A DNA stretch of 64,000 nucleotides from Methyloversatilis universalis FAM5 (GCF_000214035.2 NZ_AFHG01000036.1:62001-126000); one strand, 5' to 3'. Counted from the first letter of the stretch, positions 16,500-23,087 are shown. Notes: generated by a model not told the origin, from the sequence alone. Translations and numbers: made by a program.

Positions 16500-16712
16500 A
16501 TGCCGAGTATCACCAACCCGTTCTTCCAGAACGCCAGCGCGCAGAAGGTGGCCACCGCGCGCGACATGCTGAAGGCGCATCTGCAGGCGAACCGTGAAAC
16601 GAAGGTCTTCACGTTCGCCCAGCTGCGCGAACAGCTGCCGGAAGTGGCCGCCCTGAGTGGCGCTGAACTGCGCCGCGTGTGCAGCACGCTGCAGCTGTCG
16701 GTGACGGAATGA
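16500..16712 (+). CDS. Small late protein (70 aa), helical
   Basis: ATG at 16500 with AAGGGGAT upstream, the ribosome-site type used by other genes of this element. Sequence NPFFQNASAQKVATARDMLKAHLQANRETKVFTFAQLREQLPEVAALSGAELRRVCSTLQLSV looks like a small helix-turn-helix or winged domain. It might regulate late genes or be structural. Overlaps the lysozyme start. Confidence 0.65.
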   Translation: MPSITNPFFQNASAQKVATARDMLKAHLQANRETKVFTFAQLREQLPEVAALSGAELRRVCSTLQLSVTE

Positions 16713-17452
16713 GCCGCGCCGCCGCTCTGGTCGTGATCGCCGCCGGCATCGGTGCCGCCTGGTGGTTCGCCCGCCGGCCGGCCACCACCGGCGCGCCGGC
16801 CGTGACCGGCACCACGTCCGATGACTACCTCGGCTTCTGGTTCACCAACCCCTACACCGATACGTCGGAGTGGGATTCCACCGTCACGCCGACCGACCCG
16901 GACGGCTACGTGGACGAAGGGCTGGTGGAGAACTACTTCATGCCGGTGCTCTACAGCGCCGGCACCGCACTGTCTGGTTTCACGGGGGGCCGCATGTTCT
17001 TATCACTGGCAGGTTTGAACGCGATCAAGGAACACGAAAAGTTCGTGTCGGTGCCCTACAAGGATCAGGCGGGCATCTGGACCATTGGCTACGGCCACAA
17101 GATCGAGGCCGGCGAGGAATTCAGCAGCCTGACGGAACAGGAGGCGTCCTCGCTGCTAGCCAAGGACGTCGGCCGCGCCGAAGACGCCGTGAATTCTCTG
17201 GTGCGCGTCGGCCTGTCGCAGTACCAGTTCGACGCACTGGTGTCGTTCGTCTTCAACGTCGGCACCGGTGCGTTCCGCCGCTCCACGCTGCTGCGGAAGC
17301 TGAATGCGGGTGATCCGACCGTCGCGCAGGAATTCACGCGCTGGGTCTATGTGACCAAGGGCGGGCAGAAGGTCCAGTCCGCCGGCTTGCTGAACCGCCG
17401 ACAGGCTGAAGTCGCCATGTTCAGCGGCACCGCCGGGGGCTACTACTCATGA
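16709..17452 (+). CDS. GH24 (T4-type) lysozyme with N-terminal membrane anchor
   Basis: 247 residues. Residues 4-20 form an N-terminal anchor (AAALVVIAAGIGAAWWF), then a ~80-residue linker. The catalytic domain carries the T4-lysozyme triad E110-x8-D119-x5-T125 in KEHEKFVSVPYKDQAGIWTIGYGH, followed by the usual LTEQEASSLLAKDV and LSQYQFDALVSFVFNVGTGAF blocks. Hydrolyses the MurNAc-GlcNAc bond of peptidoglycan. The anchor and linker suggest either a signal-anchor endolysin or a virion-associated lysin used in entry. The overlap with the following membrane genes favours a lysis cassette, but both uses are possible. Confidence 0.88.
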   Translation: MSRAAALVVIAAGIGAAWWFARRPATTGAPAVTGTTSDDYLGFWFTNPYTDTSEWDSTVTPTDPDGYVDEGLVENYFMPVLYSAGTALSGFTGGRMFLSLAGLNAIKEHEKFVSVPYKDQAGIWTIGYGHKIEAGEEFSSLTEQEASSLLAKDVGRAEDAVNSLVRVGLSQYQFDALVSFVFNVGTGAFRRSTLLRKLNAGDPTVAQEFTRWVYVTKGGQKVQSAGLLNRRQAEVAMFSGTAGGYYS

Positions 17453-17571
17453 AAACCGAACACCTCTTGATCGTCGCGGCCGCGCTGTTCCTGCTGTACC
17501 GGGCAGGGCAGGGCGCCGCCGCCGCGCAGCAGTCGGCCAACGCCGACCCGTACAGCTACACCTACCCGTGA
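17449..17571 (+). CDS. Small membrane protein (40 aa) next to lysozyme
   Basis: ATG overlaps the lysozyme stop. Single span HLLIVAAALFLLYRAGQGAAAA, then a polar tail ending DPYSYTYP. Could be a lysis accessory or virion membrane peptide. Confidence 0.6.
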   Translation: MKTEHLLIVAAALFLLYRAGQGAAAAQQSANADPYSYTYP

Positions 17572-17578
17572 GGCGCCA

Positions 17579-17950
17579 ATGAGCAGCTCCCTTCCCATTC
17601 CCAAGGTTTCGACCGAACAGCTGTATTTCATCGGCGGCGTGATCGTGCTGGGCGTGCTGTTCGTGGCCGTGCGCAACGGCGCCAAGGCCGTGGAAGCAGT
17701 GTCCGCATTCGGCGAATCAATCAACCCGGTGTCGCACAACAACATCTTCTATCGCGGCAGCAACGCGGTCGGCCGGGCCATCTTCGGCGATGACTTCCAG
17801 TCCTGGGGCTATTGGCTCTACGACGCGCTGAACCCTGACGATCTGGAAGAAACGCCGGCCGCGACGAATCCGAACCCGTCGCCGGTCGACCTCGGTCAAC
17901 AGTCGTTCGAACAGCTGCAGAACGACGCCTTCGGAGCTTGGTTCAAATGA
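17579..17950 (+). CDS. Virion membrane protein candidate (123 aa)
   Basis: N-terminal span (LYFIGGVIVLGVLFVAV, about residues 15-31), then a conserved-looking middle (SHNNIFYRGSNAVGRAIFGDDFQSWGYWLYDALNPDD) and a Gln-rich tail. The middle is reminiscent of small proteins encoded beside lysozymes in other tailless phages, but I cannot name a family. Stop overlaps the next ATG. Confidence 0.65.
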   Translation: MSSSLPIPKVSTEQLYFIGGVIVLGVLFVAVRNGAKAVEAVSAFGESINPVSHNNIFYRGSNAVGRAIFGDDFQSWGYWLYDALNPDDLEETPAATNPNPSPVDLGQQSFEQLQNDAFGAWFK

Positions 17951-18129
17951 AAAAGACCACCCAACGCCTGAAAGAGCCCAGCACCTGGGCGGGCCTCGCC
18001 GGCCTCGCCGTGCTGTTCGGTGCCAGCGTCGAAGAGGCGCAAGCCGTCGCCAACGCGGTCGGCGGCCTCGCCGGCCTGGTCGCCGTGTTCATGCCGGAGA
18101 ACCAAAGCAATGCCCAGCATCGTCCGTGA
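17947..18129 (+). CDS. Holin-like two-span membrane protein (60 aa)
   Basis: Basic start KKTTQRLKEPSTWAG, two hydrophobic helices (AGLAGLAVLFGASV and ANAVGGLAGLVAVFM) separated by a short Glu-containing turn, and a short polar tail. The LKEPSTWAGLAGL pattern is common in small phage holins. It sits between lysozyme-associated genes and a spanin-like gene. Start codon overlaps the previous stop. Confidence 0.68.
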   Translation: MKKTTQRLKEPSTWAGLAGLAVLFGASVEEAQAVANAVGGLAGLVAVFMPENQSNAQHRP

Positions 18130-18280
18130 AATCGCAACGCTGCTGGTCTGCGGCGGCGCGCTGTACGGCGGCATCCGTGCAGACCTGCAGAACATGCTGG
18201 TGAGGATCGAAGCCAACGAAGCTTCGGTAACGCGGGCTCATGCCCGACTTGATCAACTCTACGAAAGGGGATCGCGATGA
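18110..18280 (+). CDS. Small anchored coiled-coil protein (56 aa), spanin-like position
   Basis: Overlaps the holin-like gene by 20 bp in another frame. N-terminal span (EIATLLVCGGALYGGI) followed by a short charged helix (IRADLQNMLVRIEANEASVTRAHARLDQLYERGSR). The layout is that of small i-spanin-like or holin-accessory proteins; too short for a classical Rz. Confidence 0.6.
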   Translation: MPSIVREIATLLVCGGALYGGIRADLQNMLVRIEANEASVTRAHARLDQLYERGSR

Positions 18281-18345
18281 CGAAGAAGAAACGCCTGCCG
18301 CCTCGCAAGAGCAACGGCCAGTTTCGCCGCCGTAAGAAGGGCTGA
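18277..18345 (+). CDS. 22-residue Arg/Lys-rich peptide
   Basis: ATG overlaps the previous stop and has a strong ribosome site (AAAGGGGAT). About half of the 22 residues are Lys or Arg (MTKKKRLPPRKSNGQF then RRRKKG). It resembles the DNA-condensing packaging peptides of small phages, such as the J protein of phiX174, in composition and size; no homology is claimed. Likely to neutralise packaged DNA. Confidence 0.6.
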   Translation: MTKKKRLPPRKSNGQFRRRKKG

Positions 18346-18348
18346 CCG

Positions 18349-19059
18349 ATGAAGCGATACAGCCTCCAGATGCAAGCCGGCGTGCCGGTCGAACTGGACC
18401 ACCCGGGCCGGTTCTTCACGCTGCTGGAATCCGTGGCGCCGGTGACTGTCTCCCTGCAGCGTGCAGGAAAGCAGGCCGAACTGCTGGAATCGATCACCGC
18501 CGGCTTCTGGGCAGACTTCGAAGACGATCCCTTCACGCGCGTTCGCATCATCTCTCCGGGACCGCAAACCGTTTCGTTTCTCGTATCGATGGTGCGAACT
18601 GGCGTCGCCGATATGGAAAGCGGACTGCCCACTATCACGGCTGCGTCCGGAACGAATCCCGTTGTCGCCGGCGATGCAATGCCTGGATGGGTGTCGGGCG
18701 ATATCGCGAACTTGGCGCCGTCCGCAGGGGTGACGGTAATTTTCGATCTCGGGCCGCACTGGGACCGATATGGAGTTGTCAGCGTCAGCGTTTTCCCTCA
18801 GGCGCCATCATCCGGCCTGAACGCGGTACAGATCTACAGCGGACCGAATGCCTCTACGTCGTCAATCCGTCGATTGCAGCACGCGTTCGGTTCAAACTGG
18901 GGCTCCACGTTCTCGAATATGGCATCCGCCAACGGAACGAATCAAACGCATGTGCGGCCGACCGGGCGTTACGTCATGGTCTATGCGGTAAATGCGGATG
19001 CAGCAAATGCCCTGGGAGCATCGTCGTCGGTGATCATCGCCGCATACCCGCACAGCTGA
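18349..19059 (+). CDS. Candidate spike / receptor-binding protein (236 aa)
   Basis: Last structural-type gene of the late operon. The N-terminal ~75 residues (MKRYSLQMQAGVPVELDHPGRFFTLL...) look like a compact beta-domain for virion attachment. The rest (about 80-236) is Ser/Thr/Asn/Gly-rich beta-structure with almost no charged clusters, as in spike heads. Codon use is visibly less GC-biased than in neighbouring late genes from about 18580 on, which suits a fast-evolving or recently exchanged host-range domain. Role inferred from position and composition. Confidence 0.55.
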   Translation: MKRYSLQMQAGVPVELDHPGRFFTLLESVAPVTVSLQRAGKQAELLESITAGFWADFEDDPFTRVRIISPGPQTVSFLVSMVRTGVADMESGLPTITAASGTNPVVAGDAMPGWVSGDIANLAPSAGVTVIFDLGPHWDRYGVVSVSVFPQAPSSGLNAVQIYSGPNASTSSIRRLQHAFGSNWGSTFSNMASANGTNQTHVRPTGRYVMVYAVNADAANALGASSSVIIAAYPHS

Positions 19060-19070
19060 CCGCGCGTTAT

Positions 19071-19095
19071 CCTCCCCGGCGTCCTGCTGGGGAGG
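19071..19095 (+). promoter_or_regulatory. Hairpin enclosing the ribosome site of the cargo metallopeptidase
   Basis: CCTCCCC (19071-19077) pairs exactly with GGGGAGG (19089-19095), the ribosome site 7 bp before the ATG at 19103. No T-run follows, so translational control is more likely than termination. Confidence 0.5.
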
Positions 19096-19102
19096 TATCC
19101 CG

Positions 19103-19885
19103 ATGTTCCGTCTGTTCCTCGTTGCCGTTGCGCTGGCCATCGCCGCCGGCCAGGCTCCCGCCGCCGGCTTCGTCGGCAATTTCCAGGCAGCACCCCCCGA
19201 TCCGGCACACCAGCGGATCGCGCTGTCACTGGCCCGCGGCCAGATTCCCCAGCGCATCGCCGATCACCTGAACAGCGTCCTGCAGCTGCCGGCGCCGGTC
19301 CTGATCCAGTTCCAGGCCTGCGGCATGGAGAACGCCTTCTTTTCGCCGCGTCAGCGTGCCGTCGTCTTCTGTTACGAGATGCAGGACGCCATTCACAAGC
19401 GGGTGACGTGGCTTTCGTCGTCGGTCGGTGCCTCGACGCGGACGGCAACTGAAATGCTCGACGGTGCGCTGTGGTTCATCCTGCTGCACGAAGTGGGGCA
19501 CGCCGTGCACCAAGTTGCCGATCTGCCGACCCTTGGCCGCCGTGAGGACGTCGCCGACCAGCTGGCGACGTGGATCGCCATCCGCCGGCCACCGGCGGGC
19601 GTCAATGAGCCGATCACCGGCGGCATGCTGGTGTTCCTGAATCCGCAGACCAGAACCGACTATGAAGCGATGGGCGGGCCGCACAGCCTGGACGCGCAGC
19701 GGCTGATGAACGTCGCGTGTTGGGCCTTCGGTGCCGACCCTGTGCGTTATCGAGAACTGCCCGACATGGTGCGCCTGCCGGACGCCCGACGCGCCAGCTG
19801 CGCCGAAGAATGGGCGGCGATCGATGCAGCCGTTCCGCGGCTGCTGGGCCGCGTGCTGAAGCCGGCCCGCGCCGCACCGTGGTGA
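19103..19885 (+). CDS. Secreted DUF4344-type zinc metallopeptidase, prophage cargo gene
   Basis: 260 residues. Signal peptide at residues 1-21 (MFRLFLVAVALAIAAGQAPA). HExxH zinc site H129-E130-x2-H133 in ALWFILLHEVGHAVHQV, followed by LPTLGRREDVADQLATW, the pattern of the DUF4344 putative metallopeptidase family. Cys pairs suggest an exported protein. It lies after the structural genes and before the attachment site, with its own leader hairpin and a terminator-like hairpin behind, the usual place for a lysogenic conversion gene. Substrate unknown. It could serve the lysogen, or conceivably act in the cell envelope during infection. Confidence 0.78.
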   Translation: MFRLFLVAVALAIAAGQAPAAGFVGNFQAAPPDPAHQRIALSLARGQIPQRIADHLNSVLQLPAPVLIQFQACGMENAFFSPRQRAVVFCYEMQDAIHKRVTWLSSSVGASTRTATEMLDGALWFILLHEVGHAVHQVADLPTLGRREDVADQLATWIAIRRPPAGVNEPITGGMLVFLNPQTRTDYEAMGGPHSLDAQRLMNVACWAFGADPVRYRELPDMVRLPDARRASCAEEWAAIDAAVPRLLGRVLKPARAAPW

Positions 19886-19910
19886 AATCCGCTGCGCGCT
19901 GATAGAGTGC

Positions 19911-19955
19911 AAAAAGCAGAAGGCCCGGTCGACCGCTTTGGTCGCCGGGCCTTCT
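19911..19955 (-). terminator. Strong hairpin with T-run on the minus strand (end of circular-form regulator transcript)
   Basis: AGAAGGCCCGG (19918-19928) and CGACC (19930-19934) pair with GGTCG (19940-19944) and CCGGGCCTTCT (19945-19955). On the minus strand the stem is followed by GCTTTTT, a good intrinsic terminator; on the plus strand the following bases are TGTGTCTC, a weak one. It can end the late operon, and in the excised circle it would terminate the regulator mRNA 32 bp after the extended stop codon. A further GCGGGTG-TG-CACCCGC hairpin lies at 19965-19980. Confidence 0.7.
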
Positions 19956-19986
19956 GTGTCTCAAGCGGGTGTGCACCCGCAGCGGG

Positions 19987-20093
19987 TCAGGTCAGTGCAT
20001 GTGCAGCAAAACCGCCCTGAAACGCACTCTGCAGAACCCTCCGAAAACGAGAAAACCATGCCGGAAGGCAGCGCGACGCGGTAAACCTCCAAG
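19987..20093 (-). other. Detached 3' coding segment of the prophage regulator
   Basis: On the minus strand this segment is open from the att core to a TGA at 19987-19989 and encodes 35 residues starting TWRFTASRCLPAWFSRFRR and ending GGFAAHALT. It is in the same frame, relative to the core, as the regulator at 8446-8835. In the chromosome it has no start of its own and is silent; after excision it would be fused to the regulator. No other gene is visible between 19886 and 20093. Confidence 0.6.
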
Positions 20094-20125
20094 TTCTGAA
20101 AATTACTGTTTTCAGAAGTTGAGGA
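20094..20125. other. Prophage right attachment site (attR) with right arm of host palindrome
   Basis: Core TTCTGAAAATTACTG at 20094-20108, then TTTTCAGAAGTTGAGGA (20109-20125), the exact inverse complement of 8443-8459. On the prophage side the pairing is broken (AACCTCCAAG), so the palindrome is intact only when the host flanks are joined. Confidence 0.85.
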
Positions 20126-20136
20126 AGGTTGAAGTG

Positions 20137-20208
20137 ATGTGCGAGATCTTTTCGCCAAACTACTGGCCCTGCTGGATTTTCATTTTCTGCTTCTGCTTCT
20201 TCGGTTGA
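20137..20208 (+). CDS. Possible micro-protein, Cys/Phe/Trp-rich (23 aa)
   Basis: Host DNA just right of attR. AGGAAGG lies 8 bp before the ATG. The peptide has a short polar start (MCEIFSPNYWP) and a single very hydrophobic stretch ending IFIFCFCFFG. In the uninterrupted host locus the palindrome would lie directly upstream and its GAGGA end is part of the ribosome site. Could be a real membrane micro-protein or chance; 350 bp of flank hold nothing else. Confidence 0.25.
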   Translation: MCEIFSPNYWPCWIFIFCFCFFG

Positions 20209-20230
20209 TATCCGGCGCACACTCACCCGA

Positions 20231-20605
20231 TCAGCGCGAAGAGAACAGCTGCACGATCAGCGCAATGCCGATCACGCCGACAGCGAGCGAAGTCCAGGAC
20301 GCCAGCCCGGCCATGTAGCCGTCGGGTATCTCCACCGGCTTCAGGGTCGCCAGCACCCGCCGGTACTGCACGACCGCCAGCACCACGGCCAGCGACCCGA
20401 GCGCGATCAATGCCACGCCTATCCAGAACGACGATCCGTGCCCGACCTGGGCGGCGACGGTCTGCGGGTTGTGCATCATCGCCACGAACAGCGCGAAGCG
20501 TTCGATCGCGAAGCCGAAGGCCATCAGCGCGAGCGCCGTGCGGGTCCAGGCGAGCAAGGTGCGCTCGGCCGCGAAAAAGACGCGCGGATCGTTCAGGTCG
20601 GACAC
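20231..20605 (-). CDS. DUF202 (YidH-type) inner-membrane protein
   Basis: 124 residues. The N-terminal motif DPRVFFAAERTLLAWTRTALALMAFGFAIERF is the DUF202 signature. Three membrane spans, including WIGVALIALGSLAVVLAVV and LAVGVIGIALIVQLF. Function not known; small inner-membrane protein. It converges with the pilus operon, with the prophage target site between them. Downstream partner of the dioxygenase gene, 11 bp away on the same strand. Confidence 0.85.
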   Translation of the reverse strand: MSDLNDPRVFFAAERTLLAWTRTALALMAFGFAIERFALFVAMMHNPQTVAAQVGHGSSFWIGVALIALGSLAVVLAVVQYRRVLATLKPVEIPDGYMAGLASWTSLAVGVIGIALIVQLFSSR

Positions 20606-20615
20606 GCGGACGTCT

Positions 20616-21374
20616 TCAGCTTTGGGCGGTCGGCCGCCGGCGGTAGGTCACCACCAGCACGTCGCGCCACGCCGGTTTGGCCGGATCCAGCGGATGGATG
20701 GGCGTCACGCCGTGCAGCGCGCGCTGGTCATTCACCAGCGCCGCGTCGCAGGGCGCGGTCAGCGTGAAGCTGTCCAGCCGCTGTCCTTCCGGCGAAAAGA
20801 TTTCGGTGGTGCCGCTTTCGACGTTTTCCCGTCGAACCATCATGACCAGCACGAAATCCACGCCATCGCGGTGCACGCCCTCGGGCGTCGGCTTGCCCTC
20901 GCCGTCCGCGCGCGCCTCGATGCGGAACTGGTGCACCTCGATGTGCGCCGCCTGATCCGGATGCAGGCGCTGGAACACCGAAAGCCCGAACTGTGCCACC
21001 GTCTGCAGCGTCGGGCCGGCCAGCACCTGTGGCCGTATCGGCTCGAAATGACGCTCGATGCCGCCATTCAGCGTGTTGTAGTCCAGGCTCTGATAGTGCG
21101 GCTGGTGCGGTTCGAGCTGGATGCGCAGGCCCTCCGCCGGGGCGCTCAGTACCGCATAGCGGCGCCGGCGGTAGCGACCGCCGTCCGCCATATAGGTATC
21201 GGTGACCAGATCCCCCCAGCTTGCCGCGAATACGTCCCAGTCGGTACGCCAGCCCGAACGCAGGCTGCTCAGCGCATCGCGCAGCTGTGCGGACGGAAGA
21301 AAGCAGAAATCGTGGGCAGCGACCTGTTCGGCCAGCGCACGGGCGAAAGTTCCGGAATTTGAAGCGGCGGACAT
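20616..21374 (-). CDS. 2OG-Fe(II) dioxygenase family protein (IDO/BsmA-like)
   Basis: About 252 residues from the ATG at 21374 (in-frame starts up to 21437 exist). The motif EVHQFRIEA...GKPTPEGVHRDGVDFVLVMMV carries the His-x-Asp iron ligands (HRD). A distal His in RALHGVTPI and Arg in DVLVVTYRRR complete the facial triad and 2-oxoglutarate site. This family includes the L-isoleucine 4-hydroxylase IDO; members hydroxylate free amino acids. Substrate here unknown. Divergent from hydroxypyruvate isomerase. Confidence 0.78.
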   Translation of the reverse strand: MSAASNSGTFARALAEQVAAHDFCFLPSAQLRDALSSLRSGWRTDWDVFAASWGDLVTDTYMADGGRYRRRRYAVLSAPAEGLRIQLEPHQPHYQSLDYNTLNGGIERHFEPIRPQVLAGPTLQTVAQFGLSVFQRLHPDQAAHIEVHQFRIEARADGEGKPTPEGVHRDGVDFVLVMMVRRENVESGTTEIFSPEGQRLDSFTLTAPCDAALVNDQRALHGVTPIHPLDPAKPAWRDVLVVTYRRRPTAQS

Positions 21375-21483
21375 CGGGGACACGGCGGTGAAAACGACTG
21401 AAGCACGGACGATACTCCCCTGCCCCTCACTGCGCACGCGCTCCGGCCATTTAGAATCGATGCCCCGCCGGAGAAACCGTCAC

Positions 21484-22254
21484 ATGCCCCGCTTCTGCGC
21501 CAACCTGTCACTGCTGTTTACCGAACATCCATTCGCCGAGCGCTGGGATGCGGCCGCCCGCGCCGGCTTCCGCGGCGTCGAGTGCCACTTTCCGTACGCC
21601 GAACCGGCGGAGGTACTGGCCGACGCGCTGCGTCGCAACGCGCAGGAACAGGTGCTGTTCAATCTGCCCGCCGGCGACTGGTCCGCCGGCGAGCGCGGCA
21701 TCGGCTGCCTGCCCGACCGCATCGACGAATTCGAGCACGGCGTCGGCACTGCGATCCGCTACGCGAAGGCGCTGGATTGCCGCCGCATCAACTGTCTGGC
21801 CGGACTGGCGCCGGCGGATGCGGACCGCAGCGAACTGCTGTCGGTGATGGAACGCAATCTGCGCTTCGCCGCGCGCGCACTGGCGAAGGAAGGCATCACG
21901 CTGCTGGTCGAACCGATCAATCCGCGCGACATGCCCGGCTTCCTGCTGAACCGTTCGGCCGAAACGCTGGCGCTGATCGAGCGCGTCGGCGAGCCCAACG
22001 TGAAACTGCAGTACGACGTCTATCACATGCAGATCACCGAAGGCGACCTCGCCCGCACGCTTGAGCGCGAACTGCCGCGCATCGGTCATGTGCAGATCGC
22101 GGACAATCCGGGCCGGCACGAACCGGGCAGCGGCGAGATCAACTTCCCCTTCCTGTTCGACTGGCTGGACCGCATCGGCTACGACGGCTGGGTCAGCGCC
22201 GAATACCTGCCGGCGGGCGACACCGTGGCCGGTCTGGGCTGGCTGCCACGCTGA
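21484..22254 (+). CDS. hyi: Hydroxypyruvate isomerase
   Basis: 256 residues, full length for Hyi (about 258). TIM-barrel of the xylose-isomerase-like family; begins MPRFCANLSLLFTEHPF, with GFRGVECHFPY, LLVEPINPRDMPGFLL (metal-binding Glu), KLQYDVYHMQI and the C-terminal GEINFPFLFDWLDRIGYDGWVSAEYLP. Interconverts hydroxypyruvate and tartronate semialdehyde in glyoxylate or glycerate metabolism. The longer frame upstream was rejected because the family start matches ATG 21484; TAGAAT at 21455-21460 could be the -10. No other glyoxylate genes are adjacent. Confidence 0.9.
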   Translation: MPRFCANLSLLFTEHPFAERWDAAARAGFRGVECHFPYAEPAEVLADALRRNAQEQVLFNLPAGDWSAGERGIGCLPDRIDEFEHGVGTAIRYAKALDCRRINCLAGLAPADADRSELLSVMERNLRFAARALAKEGITLLVEPINPRDMPGFLLNRSAETLALIERVGEPNVKLQYDVYHMQITEGDLARTLERELPRIGHVQIADNPGRHEPGSGEINFPFLFDWLDRIGYDGWVSAEYLPAGDTVAGLGWLPR

Positions 22255-22301
22255 TGCGGCGGGCCGCGGCGTACCCCGAAGGGCACGCCGCGCAAGCCGG
22301 A

Positions 22302-23087
22302 TCAGGGCAGCGCGAAGCCGTCGGCGGCGAGCACCGCGCGCGCTGGCGCTGACAGCAGGAAGCGGGCGAAACGCTCGCCCTCGCTGCCGGCACCGGACAG
22401 CACCACCAGGCCGTAGTCGGCGCCGACCGACAGTTCCGGCGGCAGCGCCACTTCCTGCAGCGCCGGCACCTCCTGTTTTGCCAACCGCACATTGGTGCAG
22501 TAGGTGACGAAAAGGTCGGCCTGACCGCTGTCCACCACCCAGGCGTAGGCATTGCGCCCGCCCGGCGGTTTCGGCGAATCGGCGGCACCGGTCAGCGTAC
22601 GGCCACGCGCCAGCAGCGCACGGCCGGCGCCCGGACGCAGCGCGTCCGCCCGTTCGAACATCTGTACCGCGTAGTCGCCGGACGGGTCGGCCTTCGGCGT
22701 CGACATGCCCAGTTTCAGATCACGGCGCAGCATGTGATCGAGCGCATTGCCCGGCGTCACCGCCAGCCCCGGCCGCACCAGCAGGCACAGTTCGTTGCGC
22801 GCGAAGCGCTCGACCTTCGCCGCCTTGCCTGCGTCCACGAAGGTCTGCGGGTGCGACATGTTGGCGGACGCGAACAGGTCCGCTTTCGCGCCGCCGGCAA
22901 TCTTGTCCCGCAGCACGCCGCTCGGTCCGAATTCGAAGCGGGGCGCGGCCCCGCCCTGCTCCGCGTACAGCTTGCCGAGCTGGGTGAACACCGCCTTCAG
23001 GCTGCCCGCCGCGTGCACCGACGCGCCGTCGGCCAGCGCGGCACCGGACAGCAGCGAGGTGCAGACCGCCACGATCAGTGCGCGCAT
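22302..23087 (-). CDS. Molybdate/tungstate ABC transporter substrate-binding protein, ModA-like
   Basis: 262 residues from ATG 23087; signal peptide MRALIVAVCTSLLSGAALAD. ModA-family features: HAAGSLKAVFTQLGKLY, FGPSGVLRDKIAGGAKADLFASANMSHP, and the hinge-side GRNAYAWVVDSGQADLFVTYCTN. Binds oxyanions in the periplasm. It follows tupA with nearly no gap, so a second binding protein is made with the tungstate transporter; whether it feeds TupBC or another permease is open. No ModB/ModC for it is in the window. Confidence 0.8.
   Translation of the reverse strand: MRALIVAVCTSLLSGAALADGASVHAAGSLKAVFTQLGKLYAEQGGAAPRFEFGPSGVLRDKIAGGAKADLFASANMSHPQTFVDAGKAAKVERFARNELCLLVRPGLAVTPGNALDHMLRRDLKLGMSTPKADPSGDYAVQMFERADALRPGAGRALLARGRTLTGAADSPKPPGGRNAYAWVVDSGQADLFVTYCTNVRLAKQEVPALQEVALPPELSVGADYGLVVLSGAGSEGERFARFLLSAPARAVLAADGFALP

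Larger units (their letters stand above)
8451..20108. mobile_element. PM2-like double-jelly-roll prophage, 11,643-bp unit
   Basis: Element between direct copies of the 15-bp core. Core-to-core distance is 11,643 bp, close to the ~10 kb of corticovirus PM2. It carries a leftward repressor-like gene at the left end and, on the plus strand, an early block (six small genes, HUH Rep, zinc-ribbon protein, packaging ATPase), a terminator, and a late block with a capsid protein resembling PM2 P2, many one-span membrane proteins, GH24 lysozyme, holin-like protein and candidate spike. No tail, portal, terminase or head-maturation genes occur, as expected for a tailless membrane-containing virus. No disrupted genes are seen, so it may be inducible. 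No integrase or transposase gene is present. Confidence 0.88.

Noticed and set aside
20040-20093. Integration into a tRNA gene
   Set aside because: No tRNA-like cloverleaf or CCA end at either attachment site; no tRNA was recognised anywhere in the window.
8451-20108. Filamentous phage (inovirus) because of Rep, small membrane proteins and a Zot-like ATPase
   Set aside because: No major coat, adsorption or secretin-type genes; a double-jelly-roll-type capsid gene and a lysozyme are present.
8443-20125. Prophage ends as a dif (XerCD) site
   Set aside because: The arms lack the dif features (TTATGTTAAAT-type arm); only the 6-bp centre layout is similar.
8443-20125. Rebuilt palindrome as an ordinary intrinsic terminator
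   Set aside because: The stem has AAAA/TTTT at the loop and no T-run after it on either strand.
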